From the NCBI GenBank assembly GCA_029964075.1, contig CM057147.1:21225513-21289512 (forward strand): DNA of 64,000 nt, given 5' to 3'. Under the pieces are notes generated by a model that was not told where the DNA came from, made no database searches, and saw only the letters and a program-made list of their open reading frames with translations. Of this stretch, positions 1 through 11,300 are shown in pieces. The DNA comes from Patiria pectinifera. Taxonomy: Eukaryota > Echinodermata > Asteroidea > Valvatida > Asterinidae. Each line of letters starts with the position of its first letter. The stretch's first letter is position 1. A program made the translations under genes and the position numbers.

Positions 1-326
1 TGACAACTTTCAAATGATTGGCTCCCTTCTTGTTCTGGATGTGCATACTGCTGCCCTTGTGCTGATAGCTCAGTGCCAGTCAGCCCAGGACATTGTTCCT
101 GAGTACTTGCAAGTGACTGCTGGCTCTCTGCTGGTTCTGGATGTATACACTGTTCCCCTTGCATGGATGGCTTGCAGTCAGTCAGACTAGAGCATTGTTC
201 CTGATGAGAACTTGCAAGCGCTGGGGTCTCCGCTGGTTCTGCATGTACCTCAACATGCACTTGAAAATGCTGCTGACTGTGCATGGATACCTTGCTGCTG
301 CTTTGCCTGGAACATTGTTCTTGACT
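1..326 (-). repeat. Imperfect coding tandem repeat, units of 102-120 bp
   Basis: Three diverged units begin, on the minus strand, near 323, 203 and 101, each at codons for QEQC in the alternative frame. The complete units are 120 and 102 bp. Both are multiples of three and they differ by 18 bp, so indels between units kept the frame. Each carries a His/Glu-Pro-Ala-Glu patch. Confidence 0.6.
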
Positions 327-407
327 GCTGACTCGCTGTGTGTTGTGCATGCCCTTGGCTTGGTGGCTTGCTGCTGCTTGGCCTGGCAGCACTGTGCTCT
401 TGGTCAT
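1..407 (-). other. Alternative open frame over the GPCR tail, running off the left edge
   Basis: One nucleotide out of register with the receptor frame, a frame opens with ATG at 407, directly after a TAA. It stays open for 135 codons to the window edge. It is Gln/Ser/Pro-rich and contains repeat units that each begin with QEQC. It overlaps the last 52 codons of the receptor and continues past the receptor's stop at 250. This frame may be the true receptor tail, reached by an intron, an indel or an assembly error, or it may be a relic of an older tail. I cannot tell which from sequence alone. Confidence 0.5.
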
Positions 408-1437
408 TTACTGCCTGTGGAATCACACGAAGCTCAATCTGCTTCCCTGGCTGCGATGGTCGGCTGGGATTCCGTCTTGGGCAGCAACGACGGCACAGTT
501 TCAGGAATGAGAAAGCTTTGACCACAGCTGCACGATTGTCAGCATTTGTGGCACTGTAGACCAGGGAATTAATTGAGCTATTCGTAAGTCGAAAGATTTC
601 CACGCATATAAGCACAAAAGTCTCTTTATCTGCAAGTTTTAAAAATGTAACCTGTGTGGAAAGCTCAGTTCCATGATAAAAAGTTCCAACAATGATAATA
701 ATGGAACTTGCAATGTGGAGTGAGTTCAAAACAAAGAAAACAGCAGTATTGATGACAACCATACGGAGGACCTTGCCTGCTTGCTTAGGACGGTTTAGAA
801 ATGAGGCTGATTGCTTACGTACTTTGACTACTACATAGATGTACAAAGCAAGAGTCCCTATCAAAGAGACTGTGTGGATAATGGTTGGAATATAAAATAT
901 AATGTCAGCGAAAATAGCGACTGTTGTAGCTTTTGGTAAGAATACCAGAATCACAGCAACGATAATTGCTGCCACCCAGATTCCTGCTGATATCTTTGCT
1001 GCTTGAGATTTAGAGGCCTTTTGTTTGTGTTTCAGAGGATTGTGCACTGCAGAGGATCTCTCAGCTGCTATGATAAACACAAATAGATTAGAAGTAGCAA
1101 GAAGCATGTGTTGGACACTTATGACTGCTTTTATCCAGAAGATGTGCCCTACATTTGAAAACAGTGCCAATATCAAGTCAGTTATAAGGTAGAGCGAGTC
1201 AGCCACAGCCAGATTGGATAAGTAGATGTTGATGATTGTACGCATGGACTTCACTCGAATGACTGTGAAGAGAAAGGCTATGTTGAAGAGGAGGCCAACT
1301 GGTACAATGATTTCAGTACTTAACTCTATGATTTGAACATATCTGGCTTGATCCTTGTTAAAGATCTCATAATACTGTGCAACAGTTTTCCATTCATTTG
1401 ATGGAGTGAAGTTGTCAAATTGGTAGCTATCACCCAT
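250..1437 (-). CDS. Class A (rhodopsin-like) GPCR, orphan, intronless
   Basis: An uninterrupted 395-codon frame with seven hydrophobic segments encodes a plasma-membrane receptor; the ligand is unknown. TM1 is near residues 43-62 with Asn52. TM2 is 69-91 with LSNLAVAD and Asp80. TM3 is 104-125, followed by ERS (126-128) in place of DRY and then an HNPLK loop. TM4 has Trp154. TM5 is 183-205, TM6 is 223-250 and TM7 is 274-297 with NSLVY in place of NPxxY. LCRRCC (314-319) is a plausible palmitoylation site. Odd points: no Cys at the top of TM3 or in extracellular loop 2, so the usual disulfide is absent, and TM6 lacks CWxP. The start at 1437 is the first ATG and gives a normal N-terminus. The Ser/Gln-rich tail ends at a TGA, but a second frame stays open across it (see the alternative frame at 1-407). 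The gene probably lies inside a TYW1 intron on the opposite strand. The receptor call is firm; the subfamily is not assigned. Confidence 0.88.
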   Translation of the reverse strand: MGDSYQFDNFTPSNEWKTVAQYYEIFNKDQARYVQIIELSTEIIVPVGLLFNIAFLFTVIRVKSMRTIINIYLSNLAVADSLYLITDLILALFSNVGHIFWIKAVISVQHMLLATSNLFVFIIAAERSSAVHNPLKHKQKASKSQAAKISAGIWVAAIIVAVILVFLPKATTVAIFADIIFYIPTIIHTVSLIGTLALYIYVVVKVRKQSASFLNRPKQAGKVLRMVVINTAVFFVLNSLHIASSIIIIVGTFYHGTELSTQVTFLKLADKETFVLICVEIFRLTNSSINSLVYSATNADNRAAVVKAFSFLKLCRRCCPRRNPSRPSQPGKQIELRVIPQAVNDQEHSAARPSSSKPPSQGHAQHTASQQSRTMFQAKQQQGIHAQSAAFSSAC

Positions 1438-1811
1438 AGTTCATGCACAATGTCATGAATGTGGCATTGATCTCCATATCCAACATTTTATTCAGATGCA
1501 GCAAAGACACGAAAGAGTTTTCTGCGTTATTTAAAGTTCTCTCCAGTTTTATACAGGGAATACGTAGTTGAAACTGAAAGCTTAACTTTATATTCTTGTC
1601 AACAGTTTTTTCTTTATGGGATTTTTTGTAAGGATAGGTTGTTTTCCCTTCGTAATGTTTGTTTTGACAGCATGCAAAACCAAAGCAGGCAATAGTTTCA
1701 CAGTTGACATTAGCATAGATGTGTTGTTTCAGTTTTTTTGTTTAATTCATTTTTCAACAGGTTTATGTTTGCATATCTACAAGTAAGGTACTCTGTATAT
1801 TTTTCCAAAAT
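1438..1811. other. Non-coding stretch between the GPCR and TYW1 exons
   Basis: This is the 5' flank of the GPCR. It is AT-rich, and I see no exon, tRNA or clear repeat in it. I searched all three plus-strand frames here for the missing TYW1 flavodoxin exons and found none. Confidence 0.5.
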
Positions 1812-1975
1812 ATGTAGGGCGAGTAAAACAAAACGGAACCCAAATGTCGGGACCGTTGTTTCAGTGAAGTTCTGCATGTAGCACTCTTAAAATCTAGGGT
1901 ATGAAAGCCCAATTCATAAGCTTTCTCGTCGTACCAGAATCATTCAAATCACTCATGTACTTTCCAAGTTACAGA
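1812..1975. repeat. Dispersed repeat, sister copy at 40690-40855
   Basis: The stretch from the run of A/G after 'agtaaaac' to the phrase 'tttccaagttac' matches 40690-40855 closely, including 'catgtagcac' and 'cattcaaatca'. Both copies lie in non-coding DNA. No terminal repeats or coding capacity are visible, so the class is unknown. Confidence 0.6.
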
Positions 1976-2161
1976 GTTTTAAACACAACCGCCGTTTTAA
2001 GGTTCTGTCCACGGATCTCAAACCATTCAGTGGTCTTTCAGCAAACGAAAAGAAATCACATAAGGATGTGTGTGAATTGTTTTCGTTTTGCTGAAAGAAT
2101 GCACACCTTTTTTTTGTGATCCGTGGACAGAACTTTAAAGCGGTGGTTGTGTTTAAAACTC
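1974..2161. repeat. Foldback inverted repeat of about 190 bp
   Basis: The left arm starts 'gttttaaacacaaccgcc' and the right arm ends with its near complement 'ggtggttgtgtttaaaac'. Pairing continues through 'ttctgtccacggat' and the Ala/Arg-like 'ttcagcaaacgaaaa' segment toward the centre. It is a MITE-like hairpin lying 140 bp upstream of the first TYW1 exon in the window. Confidence 0.75.
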
Positions 2162-2304
2162 CCTAACTTGACCACTGAACTTGCCGGGGTCAGCGGGGGT
2201 GGTTCGAATCTGATGTAGCAGCAAGTACTGCAATGAGACGATGAAAGTTGCATCGGGATAATGGTGACTTCAATGTTGCGTTTTTCTTTGTTCCGTTTCT
2301 CAAG

Positions 2305-5300
2305 GTTGCTAGAGATGTGGACAAATGGTTGAGTACGCTGAGTGCGTCGGCTGTAGTTGAAAGAGGAGAGGGAGACCAGAATGTAGCTGAAAGCAAACAC
2401 GGAGGTAATCCACTCCATTTTCATTTATCCACTAATACCCTGACAATCTACTTAGCACTAATATTTCTTTCTCCAATCTATGTGGAACCAGATACTCAGA
2501 ATTTCAGGATAACAATAAATCAATGTTTTTTGGTCAAATATGGCAGGAAAAAACAGGGAGCAAACACGGAGGTAATCCACTCCATTTTCATTTATCCACT
2601 AATACCCTGACAATCTACTTAGCGCTCATATTTCTTTCTCCAATCTATGTCGAACCAGGTACTCAGAATTTCAGGATAACAATAAATCAATGTTTTTTGG
2701 TCAAATATAGCAGGAAAAAACAGGGAGCAAACACGGAGGTAATCCACTCCATTTTCATTTATCCACTAATACCCTGACAATCCACTTAGCGCTAATATTT
2801 CTTTCTCCAATCTATGTCAAACCAGATACTCAGAATTTCAGGATAAAAAAAATCAATGTTTTTTGGGTCAAATATGGCAGGAAAAAACAGGGAGCAAACA
2901 CGGAGGTAATCCACTCCATTTTCATTTATCCACTAATACCCTGACAATCCACTTGGCGCTAATATTTCTTTCTCCAATCTATGTCAAACCAGATACTCGG
3001 ATTTCCAGGATTATAATATCAATGTTTTTTCGATCAAATATGGCAGGGAAAAATACCAGGTCGATGACATGAAATTTAAGAATGTAACTTGTATCTATTT
3101 TTACATGTATACTCTTAGGCTTGTCATTCTGTAAATTTAGAGGTAATCAACAACATTTGCTTTTGCTGTCATTTTCAGAAATAGATGGATTTGGGGTTAG
3201 TTTTTAATAGCAAATATTGTTACACTGACCTTTTTAAAGTTGTGTGTTCATATATAATGAAAAAAGAAAAAGAAAAAAAATGCTGTCCTGGTAGTGTGGT
3301 TTCCTGACCCTACTTAAGACGGAACAGAGCAAATTATAAACGTCAGGGAATCGGCAGGTCAGGGAACCAGACTAGCTGGCTTGCCCCCATTCATGGATGT
3401 GTAACCGATTGCAAAGCTAAATTTGGTAAATTGAAAGTAATATTTGAAGGGAAAAAAACATGTTTTTTTTTCCAAAGGTGGTCAGCCGACTATTGGAAAT
3501 TGATACAAAAATGCCGCTTTTCTTGAAAAAGTCAGCACACTGGGTGCCATGATTTCACAGAATACTTGAGACTATTATTTTAATAACAGTTAAGAAAGGT
3601 GTTCGTAAAAATTTGGTCGTTTCATTTTTTGACGTTTGCAAATGTTGTATATTACCTTAAAATTTTCACCGTTAGGCCAAAAAAAAAAATAAGTCAGTCT
3701 CTGGTCAGCGCGCGCGTCGATTTTAATCATGCGCGTCGATCTTATTTTTTTCCAAAATGTTCCGTGGTAGCTCCAACAGCGCCCTCTATTTCCGCACCTC
3801 CTCAATTTTTTTTTACCAAAGAGCACCAAGGAATGGGAAATTGCACCAAGGCAAATGATCGAAAGCACCAAGGCAAATTATGGAGGAAACCAATGTACAT
3901 GAGGACACCAAAAAAGCAAAATAGTACCCACCTTGTCTGTACAATCCAAGCATGAAGAAAATTTTAAAAAAGCAAAAAAATTAAAAAAAAGCCGCGTGGC
4001 TGCGTCAATTCCGGAACTTTGGTCTGACCAGAGACCGAATATTTTTTTTTACCTTACATACACCGTACATTTGATCATTTTCATAGGTATCGAAGCAGAT
4101 TATGAGGCCTGGAAGACAACACTAATCCAAGCTCTAACCAGCAGTGCAAGCAATAGTTGCTCCTCAGAGAAGCAGACCTGCGAATGTGGAAAAACACAAG
4201 GAGGTTGTTGCCAGGAAACTGAAAATGAAAGCAACGATCCCAACAAAGAGGTAGATAAGTTGGAAAACAAATCTTAAAACTTTGTACTGTTGTCCTGGGA
4301 ACAATTTCACTGAAACAGTGACACAAAAACACATTTTGTAAAATATGAAACTGCACAGTGTCTTTTGTAAACATTTGAAGTTTGTACAAATTGATGCCAT
4401 TGAAAAAAGGCAGGTATTTTTAGCTGAGATCACCTAATTTTTCAGAAATTCTCCCTTGAAAACAAAGTTTTAAAAAATGGCCTTTTGTGTTGGTTGTCAA
4501 AGCAACCGTTCTCAAAATTAGCAGGTCCTTTGTTCGCAAAATCCTCCCCAAAATTGTGGGCATCACACGCTACCTACATGTGGATTTGCATACAATCTGT
4601 CATTTTAACAGCCCTATTTCTTGCCAGAGGTAGGAAAAAACGATAGCGTTGCAAACTTTTTACTCATGCACAGAAATGCTATTAAAGGCATATAGGATCA
4701 TTTGCATTTACCTTACAATTAACCCTAACCGCCCTGAATCCTTCAGAATCCTCTTTGCCAAAGTGGAGGAATTTGGAGGATTGGGGTTACATGGTAAAAA
4801 GCGTTACTGATTTCGTAGGATACACTTTGTCAAGGTCTTGGGCTGGACCTTGTGTTTTCTTTTCGATCAGCCATGCATAAATATAGGCCTGGATTATGCT
4901 TGAAATCCTCCGTACTGCTCCAGGATGTCACTGGCCAAGCCTCAACATATTGACAGTCACTGCCACAGGATTTTGCAGGATTCAGGCAGTGGTCACCCCT
5001 CCATGGACCATATTCAAGAAATAATGGAGGAATTTGCAGGATTGAGGCTATATGCTATCTTTCCATGAGGCCAATTGGAGGATTTTGCAGGATTGAGGCT
5101 AACCTTCCAAATTGTTGTCAAAATACTTTCTTGGATTAAAGATTCCACTTCGGTGCTAAACACCCTGTGAAATTATTCTGAATTATTCCGTCTGGCTTGT
5201 TGTCATTTAAAAGAACCCAAGAAATGTAGGTGATTTCCAACAATCAGTCAATTGGCTGATTTTTGGAATGAGTGCAATTGACAAAATTGTGTTTTGTGAT

Positions 5301-8300
5301 CAAAATGTTGTGCACGGTTTTCACTGTTTTCTTGAAAAGTGTAATATCCACTGAGCTGAAACTTTAACAGGTTAGGCTTTGAACAGTCTGCTTTGGATTT
5401 GATTTTGAGTGGTGTTTTTATTGGAAACGAACAAAATGCATGAGAAGAAAATGACCCGATATGCCTAAGTTTGAACTCTATTTAAGCCATGTTTGTTTGT
5501 TTGTCAGGAAATGTATGACAGCTCCAGTGAGGATGATAACAATGACGATGACAACATGGTGGATGGCAGTGAGGATGCCAAGAGCCGAATCACACAGACC
5601 AACGGCCTGACTGACCTGGAGGACCTGGGAAAGGTCATGAAGAAGATGAAGAAAGCAAAGGTCAGTAGAAGATTAAGGGGTCAAAGGGTACAGGTCAAAG
5701 TTCATGCGTGAAGGGTTTTTTCATGTAAAGATATATACCCCGTGATCTTTAAAACAAAAAGCATGTTTGTTTTTTCCTAACAAATGTTCAATTTATATGT
5801 TTTGTTTTAATGAAATCTACTTTAGTTTAATGTTGGGGTCTGCAATAAACCTATCGTGGTAGAATCGCGTGAACCCGGCTTGTGAAATATTATACAATTA
5901 CATGATATACAAATGGACACGAAATGCACAAAATCTGAGACAAACACAACTTAACGTGCAAAATGGCTTGTGAAATATTGTACAATACCCCCACACCCGG
6001 TCATTATCACGCAGTCGTCTCGGTCCATTAACAGCGGTCACCCCCACACCCGGTCATTATCACGCAGTGAAGACCGGCTCCTCACACTGTTATTCCCTTA
6101 TTAAAATCTTATTTCTCGTAAAAAGGTGTGATGTCAATGTCAAACTTTGGTTAATTGAGGACAGATTTTGCCGGAGGACATTTTTTGCAGGCTTCCAAAA
6201 CTATGTTAACGATGGAACTTTTAATGGTAACACAATTTAATCTGATGTGCATGCACAGTTCTCTCAAGTAAAAATCTTCTGACTGGAAATTGGTTGTTCG
6301 GCCATAAAATTGAACCTTTAAAGTTTTTTCTGTTTCTGACTCTTCCTCAGGAGTCCAGGGCTTCGGACAAACCATCAGAACCCAGAGAGATGATCACACC
6401 CATGCTGAGACAAGCACTGACAAAACAAGGCATGTGCATGGCGTTTACTGATCTCAAATGTACTGGACTTTGAACAGTTTCAGTTGGAATTATTTACCCT
6501 AATTTTCCCACACACTTTAAAATCCAGCAGGAGGTTGTCGGTGAATTTTGCAAGATTGTCATTTTGGCCATCAGCCTGGGGGTCGGTATCAAATGAGGGG
6601 AAAAATGTTCATTGTGATTTTTGGCAAGGTATGCACCCCTGCAGTTGGCAAATGTAATAGCATTGCAGCGTTGGCAACTTTTTGGGTGCTATAACTTTTT
6701 TTTTTAAAATGGCAGGCAAAACATGTTTTTTACCACGCATATAATTAATTCGGTTCAAGCTGCCACCGCTCACACTACAAAGCTATCACACATTTTCCAA
6801 TTACAGATGTGCATACCTTGCCAAAACTTGCTTTGAACCTTGCTCGTTTTGATCAATTGATGTTGCACCTTTTTTAATTGGGGCCTTCGAAAATTCAAGT
6901 AGCATCCCAACAAAAGGGCCACAAAGTTTGTTAATCAAAATTCAGTTATTCATTAATGGACCTAACCAGTAAGCCCCTTCCCGCTGCGCACATGGGCAAA
7001 TTAACAAGTGCTCCTCTCCAATGCCACACTGCATTTTCCTGCCGCACGCATCATATGCACGCATGTCGGACTTTTGCGCACGCATGTCGGACATAAATCA
7101 CGGCTGTAATTGGTCAGAATACCATGGGGCGGTGCTTACTGGATTGGTCCATTAATTTGAAGATATCTAGGTATTTGACTGGTACCTTAAAGTCAGTTTA
7201 TCATGTTATCCTTATTTTTTTTAATATTCATTTTTACAGGTTACAGGCTGATTGGAAGCCATTCTGGAGTGAAGCTGTGCAGATGGACAAAGGTAGTAAC
7301 AAAACAGTCACAAAGTAGAGATCAAAGTGGAAAAGAAAAGTCTGGACATAATCTAAATTCCATCCTCTCATTGACCCTCCTAGTCCTCTGCACTTCACAA
7401 CCCTTCCAGTTTTGCAAAACCACTTTTGCCCATAATAGCACCCACACTTCAAATTCCTCTGTTGGCTGTTCCCCAATATGTCAATGTCTTTGTTAATGGA
7501 GCACTAATGAGAGGCAATATGTGCCATGTGGCCATGGGTCACCGACAAAGTAGAGATGCTTGTTACAAATGCAAAGCCGCAAACCTTGGAATGGCATACC
7601 TCAGAGAGGATTCATTTTTTACTACAAATTATCAAATAAGAGGTCCTTTTGTTGGCCAATTTTGATTCTTTTTTCATGATTTTGTTTTCCTGTCAGAGCA
7701 TGCTGCGTGGTCGAGGGGGTTGCTACAAACACACATTCTACGGCATTGAGAGCCATCGCTGCATGGAGTCCACACCCAGCCTAGCCTGCGCCAACAAGTG
7801 TGTCTTCTGCTGGAGGTAAGTTGCCACACTGACACTCTCTCCTGAAGGGTCATGTCAGGCTAGCTTTTGATTTGAACTGTGACAAAGTTTTGTGTCGGAA
7901 TGATGTAAATTTTAAAAAAAAGCTTGGTTTTGTTGCTCCAATGACATTATGTTTTATCCATTAGCACCATTATTACATGGTATTACATTCTATTTTTTCC
8001 CTCGTGAATGCAAAAACTTGCAGTGCTGTGGCAATTTTGGGCACTACAGGGAGTATTAGACTTAACATTGGACACTTGTTGATTTCTTAGGGCAAATGAG
8101 AAAGAAAGTCAAAGTGCTTATAATCTTACTTTGATGAAGAGCAAAAGTCCAGTCAGTAACCCTAATCTCTACTATCTTGTACTAAGTACTGGACCAAGTC
8201 CACCAAGATCCATCCATCACACTGCTTCAAATGCATGCTTTGCTTTTAGGCCTCCAGGCCCTAGTCCATCATACTCCATCAATATCTAGTCAAACCAGGC

Positions 8301-11300
8301 CTGCCGGACCAAGTCCCCCAAAATCCACCATAATGGGAGGATGGATTTGGATTTTGTTGGGTTAAATTATAGCTTGTGTATTTGTGGCAAAAGATCTAGT
8401 GGGTCTTAAAATTTAAAAATCTCTTGTCTGTGGTTTGTACATTGTAAATATTCATGTAGTGCCAAAGCATTTCTTGCAGTGGGATACTTTTCTGCATTTT
8501 GGACAGCATTAGTCCAAAATGTCACCATTTGTCTATTTTTCTGGAATCTTTTCAAGACATCACACCAATCCCGTGGGCACCGAGTGGCGATGGAAGATGG
8601 ACAAACCGGAAGACATCCTAGAGGGCGCTCTGAAGAACCACTACCAACTCATCAAACAGTTCAAAGGTAATGCAACCAAAATGACCACAAAAAAATGGAA
8701 AAAGCGTCTTGACTTTACAGAAGTCAACTTATCTTTCAGCCATTAACAAGTGATCATTTTCTATTTGAAGTTAAATTGGGAAATCTTTTTCACTGACTTT
8801 TAATTATCACATGTTTTTAACTTTTGCTTTCTAAACTAAAGACACTGTTGTTATGGGCTCTGTGCGCCAACAAAAGGGGGTGCGTTTGTATCACTTTTGA
8901 GAGCACCTTGGAGGGGACGCACAACGTGTGCATACTGTACTGTACTGATTCGCGCGCAAAGTACACACAACTTCCTGAATGTGCCAAAGCTATTAGCCAC
9001 AGCCTCTTCGCGTGAGCGTCAGGCGTTGTCGGCGCGCCGATGCATTCAAATTTAACTTGCGATGGTCTCCCACATGCATCCCCTCCCCCAATAACTTTAC
9101 ATCATTTGAAATACACAGTGGATGGACTTTTCCTGCTTCATTTGAAACACACCTTTTTTTCGTCTGACAAAATGAACAAATAACTTTAGGTTGATATTTT
9201 TTTTCTGTTTGGTTATTATTTTCCACAGGTGTACCAGGGGTGAAGCCAGAGCGTATGGTTGAGGCCATGAACGTCCAGCATTGTGCCTTGTCGTTAGTCG
9301 GTGAACCCATCATGTATCCAGAGATCAACCGCTTCGCTAAGCTGCTCCACAGCAACAAGATCTCAACGTTCCTCGTCACCAATGCACAGTTCCCAGATGC
9401 GATCAGGTAAAAGGCCTGAGACATGTTGTTGTTACACTTTGTGTATAAATGTACAGTCAGGTTGGGAAGATTTCTTTGAGGAGCAGGGAGTTTGTCTCAT
9501 TTGGGGTTTTTGGCCACAAATCCTTTGAGATATTTTCTTTGAGAAGTATTTTGAATTAAAAAAACCTTGTAGGGTTAGACATTGGGATTAATGTTTGTAT
9601 TTATTCTCTTTTTTGGGGGGAGGGGGTCTATTCTACAGTTTCTGGAACTGGATTGTACCGCCAGGGAAAAGGGGGAATATATTTTTGTCAGAGGAAGGCG
9701 ACCATTTTATGTTGTGTTATCTGGTGCCACCACATAATTATCTGGTTTGGCAGCCGCCACATCCATTATCTGGCAACTGTTGTTATGTGTCTCACAAAAT
9801 ATATTGTGGCGGAGTGGCCGCTGGCGGCGCTATGCAGTGACCTAGTTTTGGCAGCTATTTTGGGGGTTGCGTGATGCACAGCGCGTGATCACTGCATAAT
9901 CAGCTCATGTACAGATGTGCCAAGCGGGCTTACTTGGCGCGTTTTAAGGCAGTTCACGTCTGGCGGTCTCACAGGAAGGATCTGTATGCGATAAACAGTG
10001 CTTTTAGAATTAGAGTCTTTAGAATTATTAGGTTAGTACGAAACCGAGTGATTTGTCAGTGTACAAGAGTCAGAATAAACCAATCATCAAAATCAAGAGA
10101 ACATTTCAGCGTCCATTTATTGTGTGGAATAAATAAACAGAAATTGACGTTCCCCAGAAACCTTTACCGCTCGAGTCCTACGTTACAATATTCATCCTGC
10201 ACTTCACTTGCGCCATCCAGCTTGCATAACAGTTGGCTCACAGTGACAAAAGTGTATCCATAATTATGGGGAAAAAAAGCTTTTTTTTATTTTGCTACTT
10301 TTTTTTAAAGAAACATGGTTCCAGTGACGCAGCTCTACGTGAGTGTTGACGCCAGCACCAAGGACAGCCTGAAGAAAATCGACAGACCGCTGTTCCGTGA
10401 TTTCTGGCCAAGATTCCTAAGCAGCCTGGAGGCGCTCTCAGAAAAGGTAAACTTGGTAAACTTGCTTTCGTGGCAAGCGTGAGCCAGCCTTAAAGGTATA
10501 GTCCTCCATTTGTAATTTGTGCATTTCATTTGTTTGAAGCAACAAAAGTGTTACCCATCTAAAGAAGGGTGCTGAACAACTAACCTGATGAAGTTTCAGC
10601 TCAGCTTCAGCTGTATATTTTGAGATAAACAGCATTCTAGGATCTCGATTTCTAATCAAAATTTGCTGAGTCATGTTTGAATTGGGTCTGAAATCAGTGT
10701 CTGAGACACGTTCTCACTGAGCAGATTGTAGCTACGTCGCGCACCGATCTGTTGAATTATAGCAGCTTGTGCGTACTTCGCCGAATAAAAAAACAACTAC
10801 TAACAGAAAATTTCCAGCGGTGTGTCTTAAGCCGCACTGTTGGAAAGGCCTTCTGTCGTTGATTTCTTCAAAATGACAGCTTGCCAGAGAGAATAATTTC
10901 ACAGGGAGTTTAGTCCCTAATACTATCTTTCAACCAAGTGTGTTTGTTAACAATAATTAAGTCAGTTACTTTTTGGATAGTTGCAAATGATGGACCATAG
11001 CTTTAAGTTTAGAAAATGAATAATTATAACTTTTACATGTACTTGTTGATTGCAATCAGTTTTTAAAAACAGTTGAAAAATAAAAACAGTTTCTAATTTC
11101 TTTTTTTGACAGGGTCAGAGGACAGTGTATCGCTTGACCATTGTCAACGGTTGGAATAACGAGGAGATTGAGGCCTACGCTAACCTGGTCAGCCTCGGCA
11201 AACCAGACTTCATCGAGGTCAAGGTAATACCCAATGACAAGCCAATGAAAGTTGCAAGAACCAAAAGATGCAAGAACAATTGTTTTAAAATTGTGACCTG

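Noticed and set aside
2248-3072. Plus-strand frames of 120, 84 and 69 codons in the 167-bp tandem repeat
   Set aside because: They repeat because the DNA repeats. Only the 2305-2404 part is coding, as a TYW1 exon.
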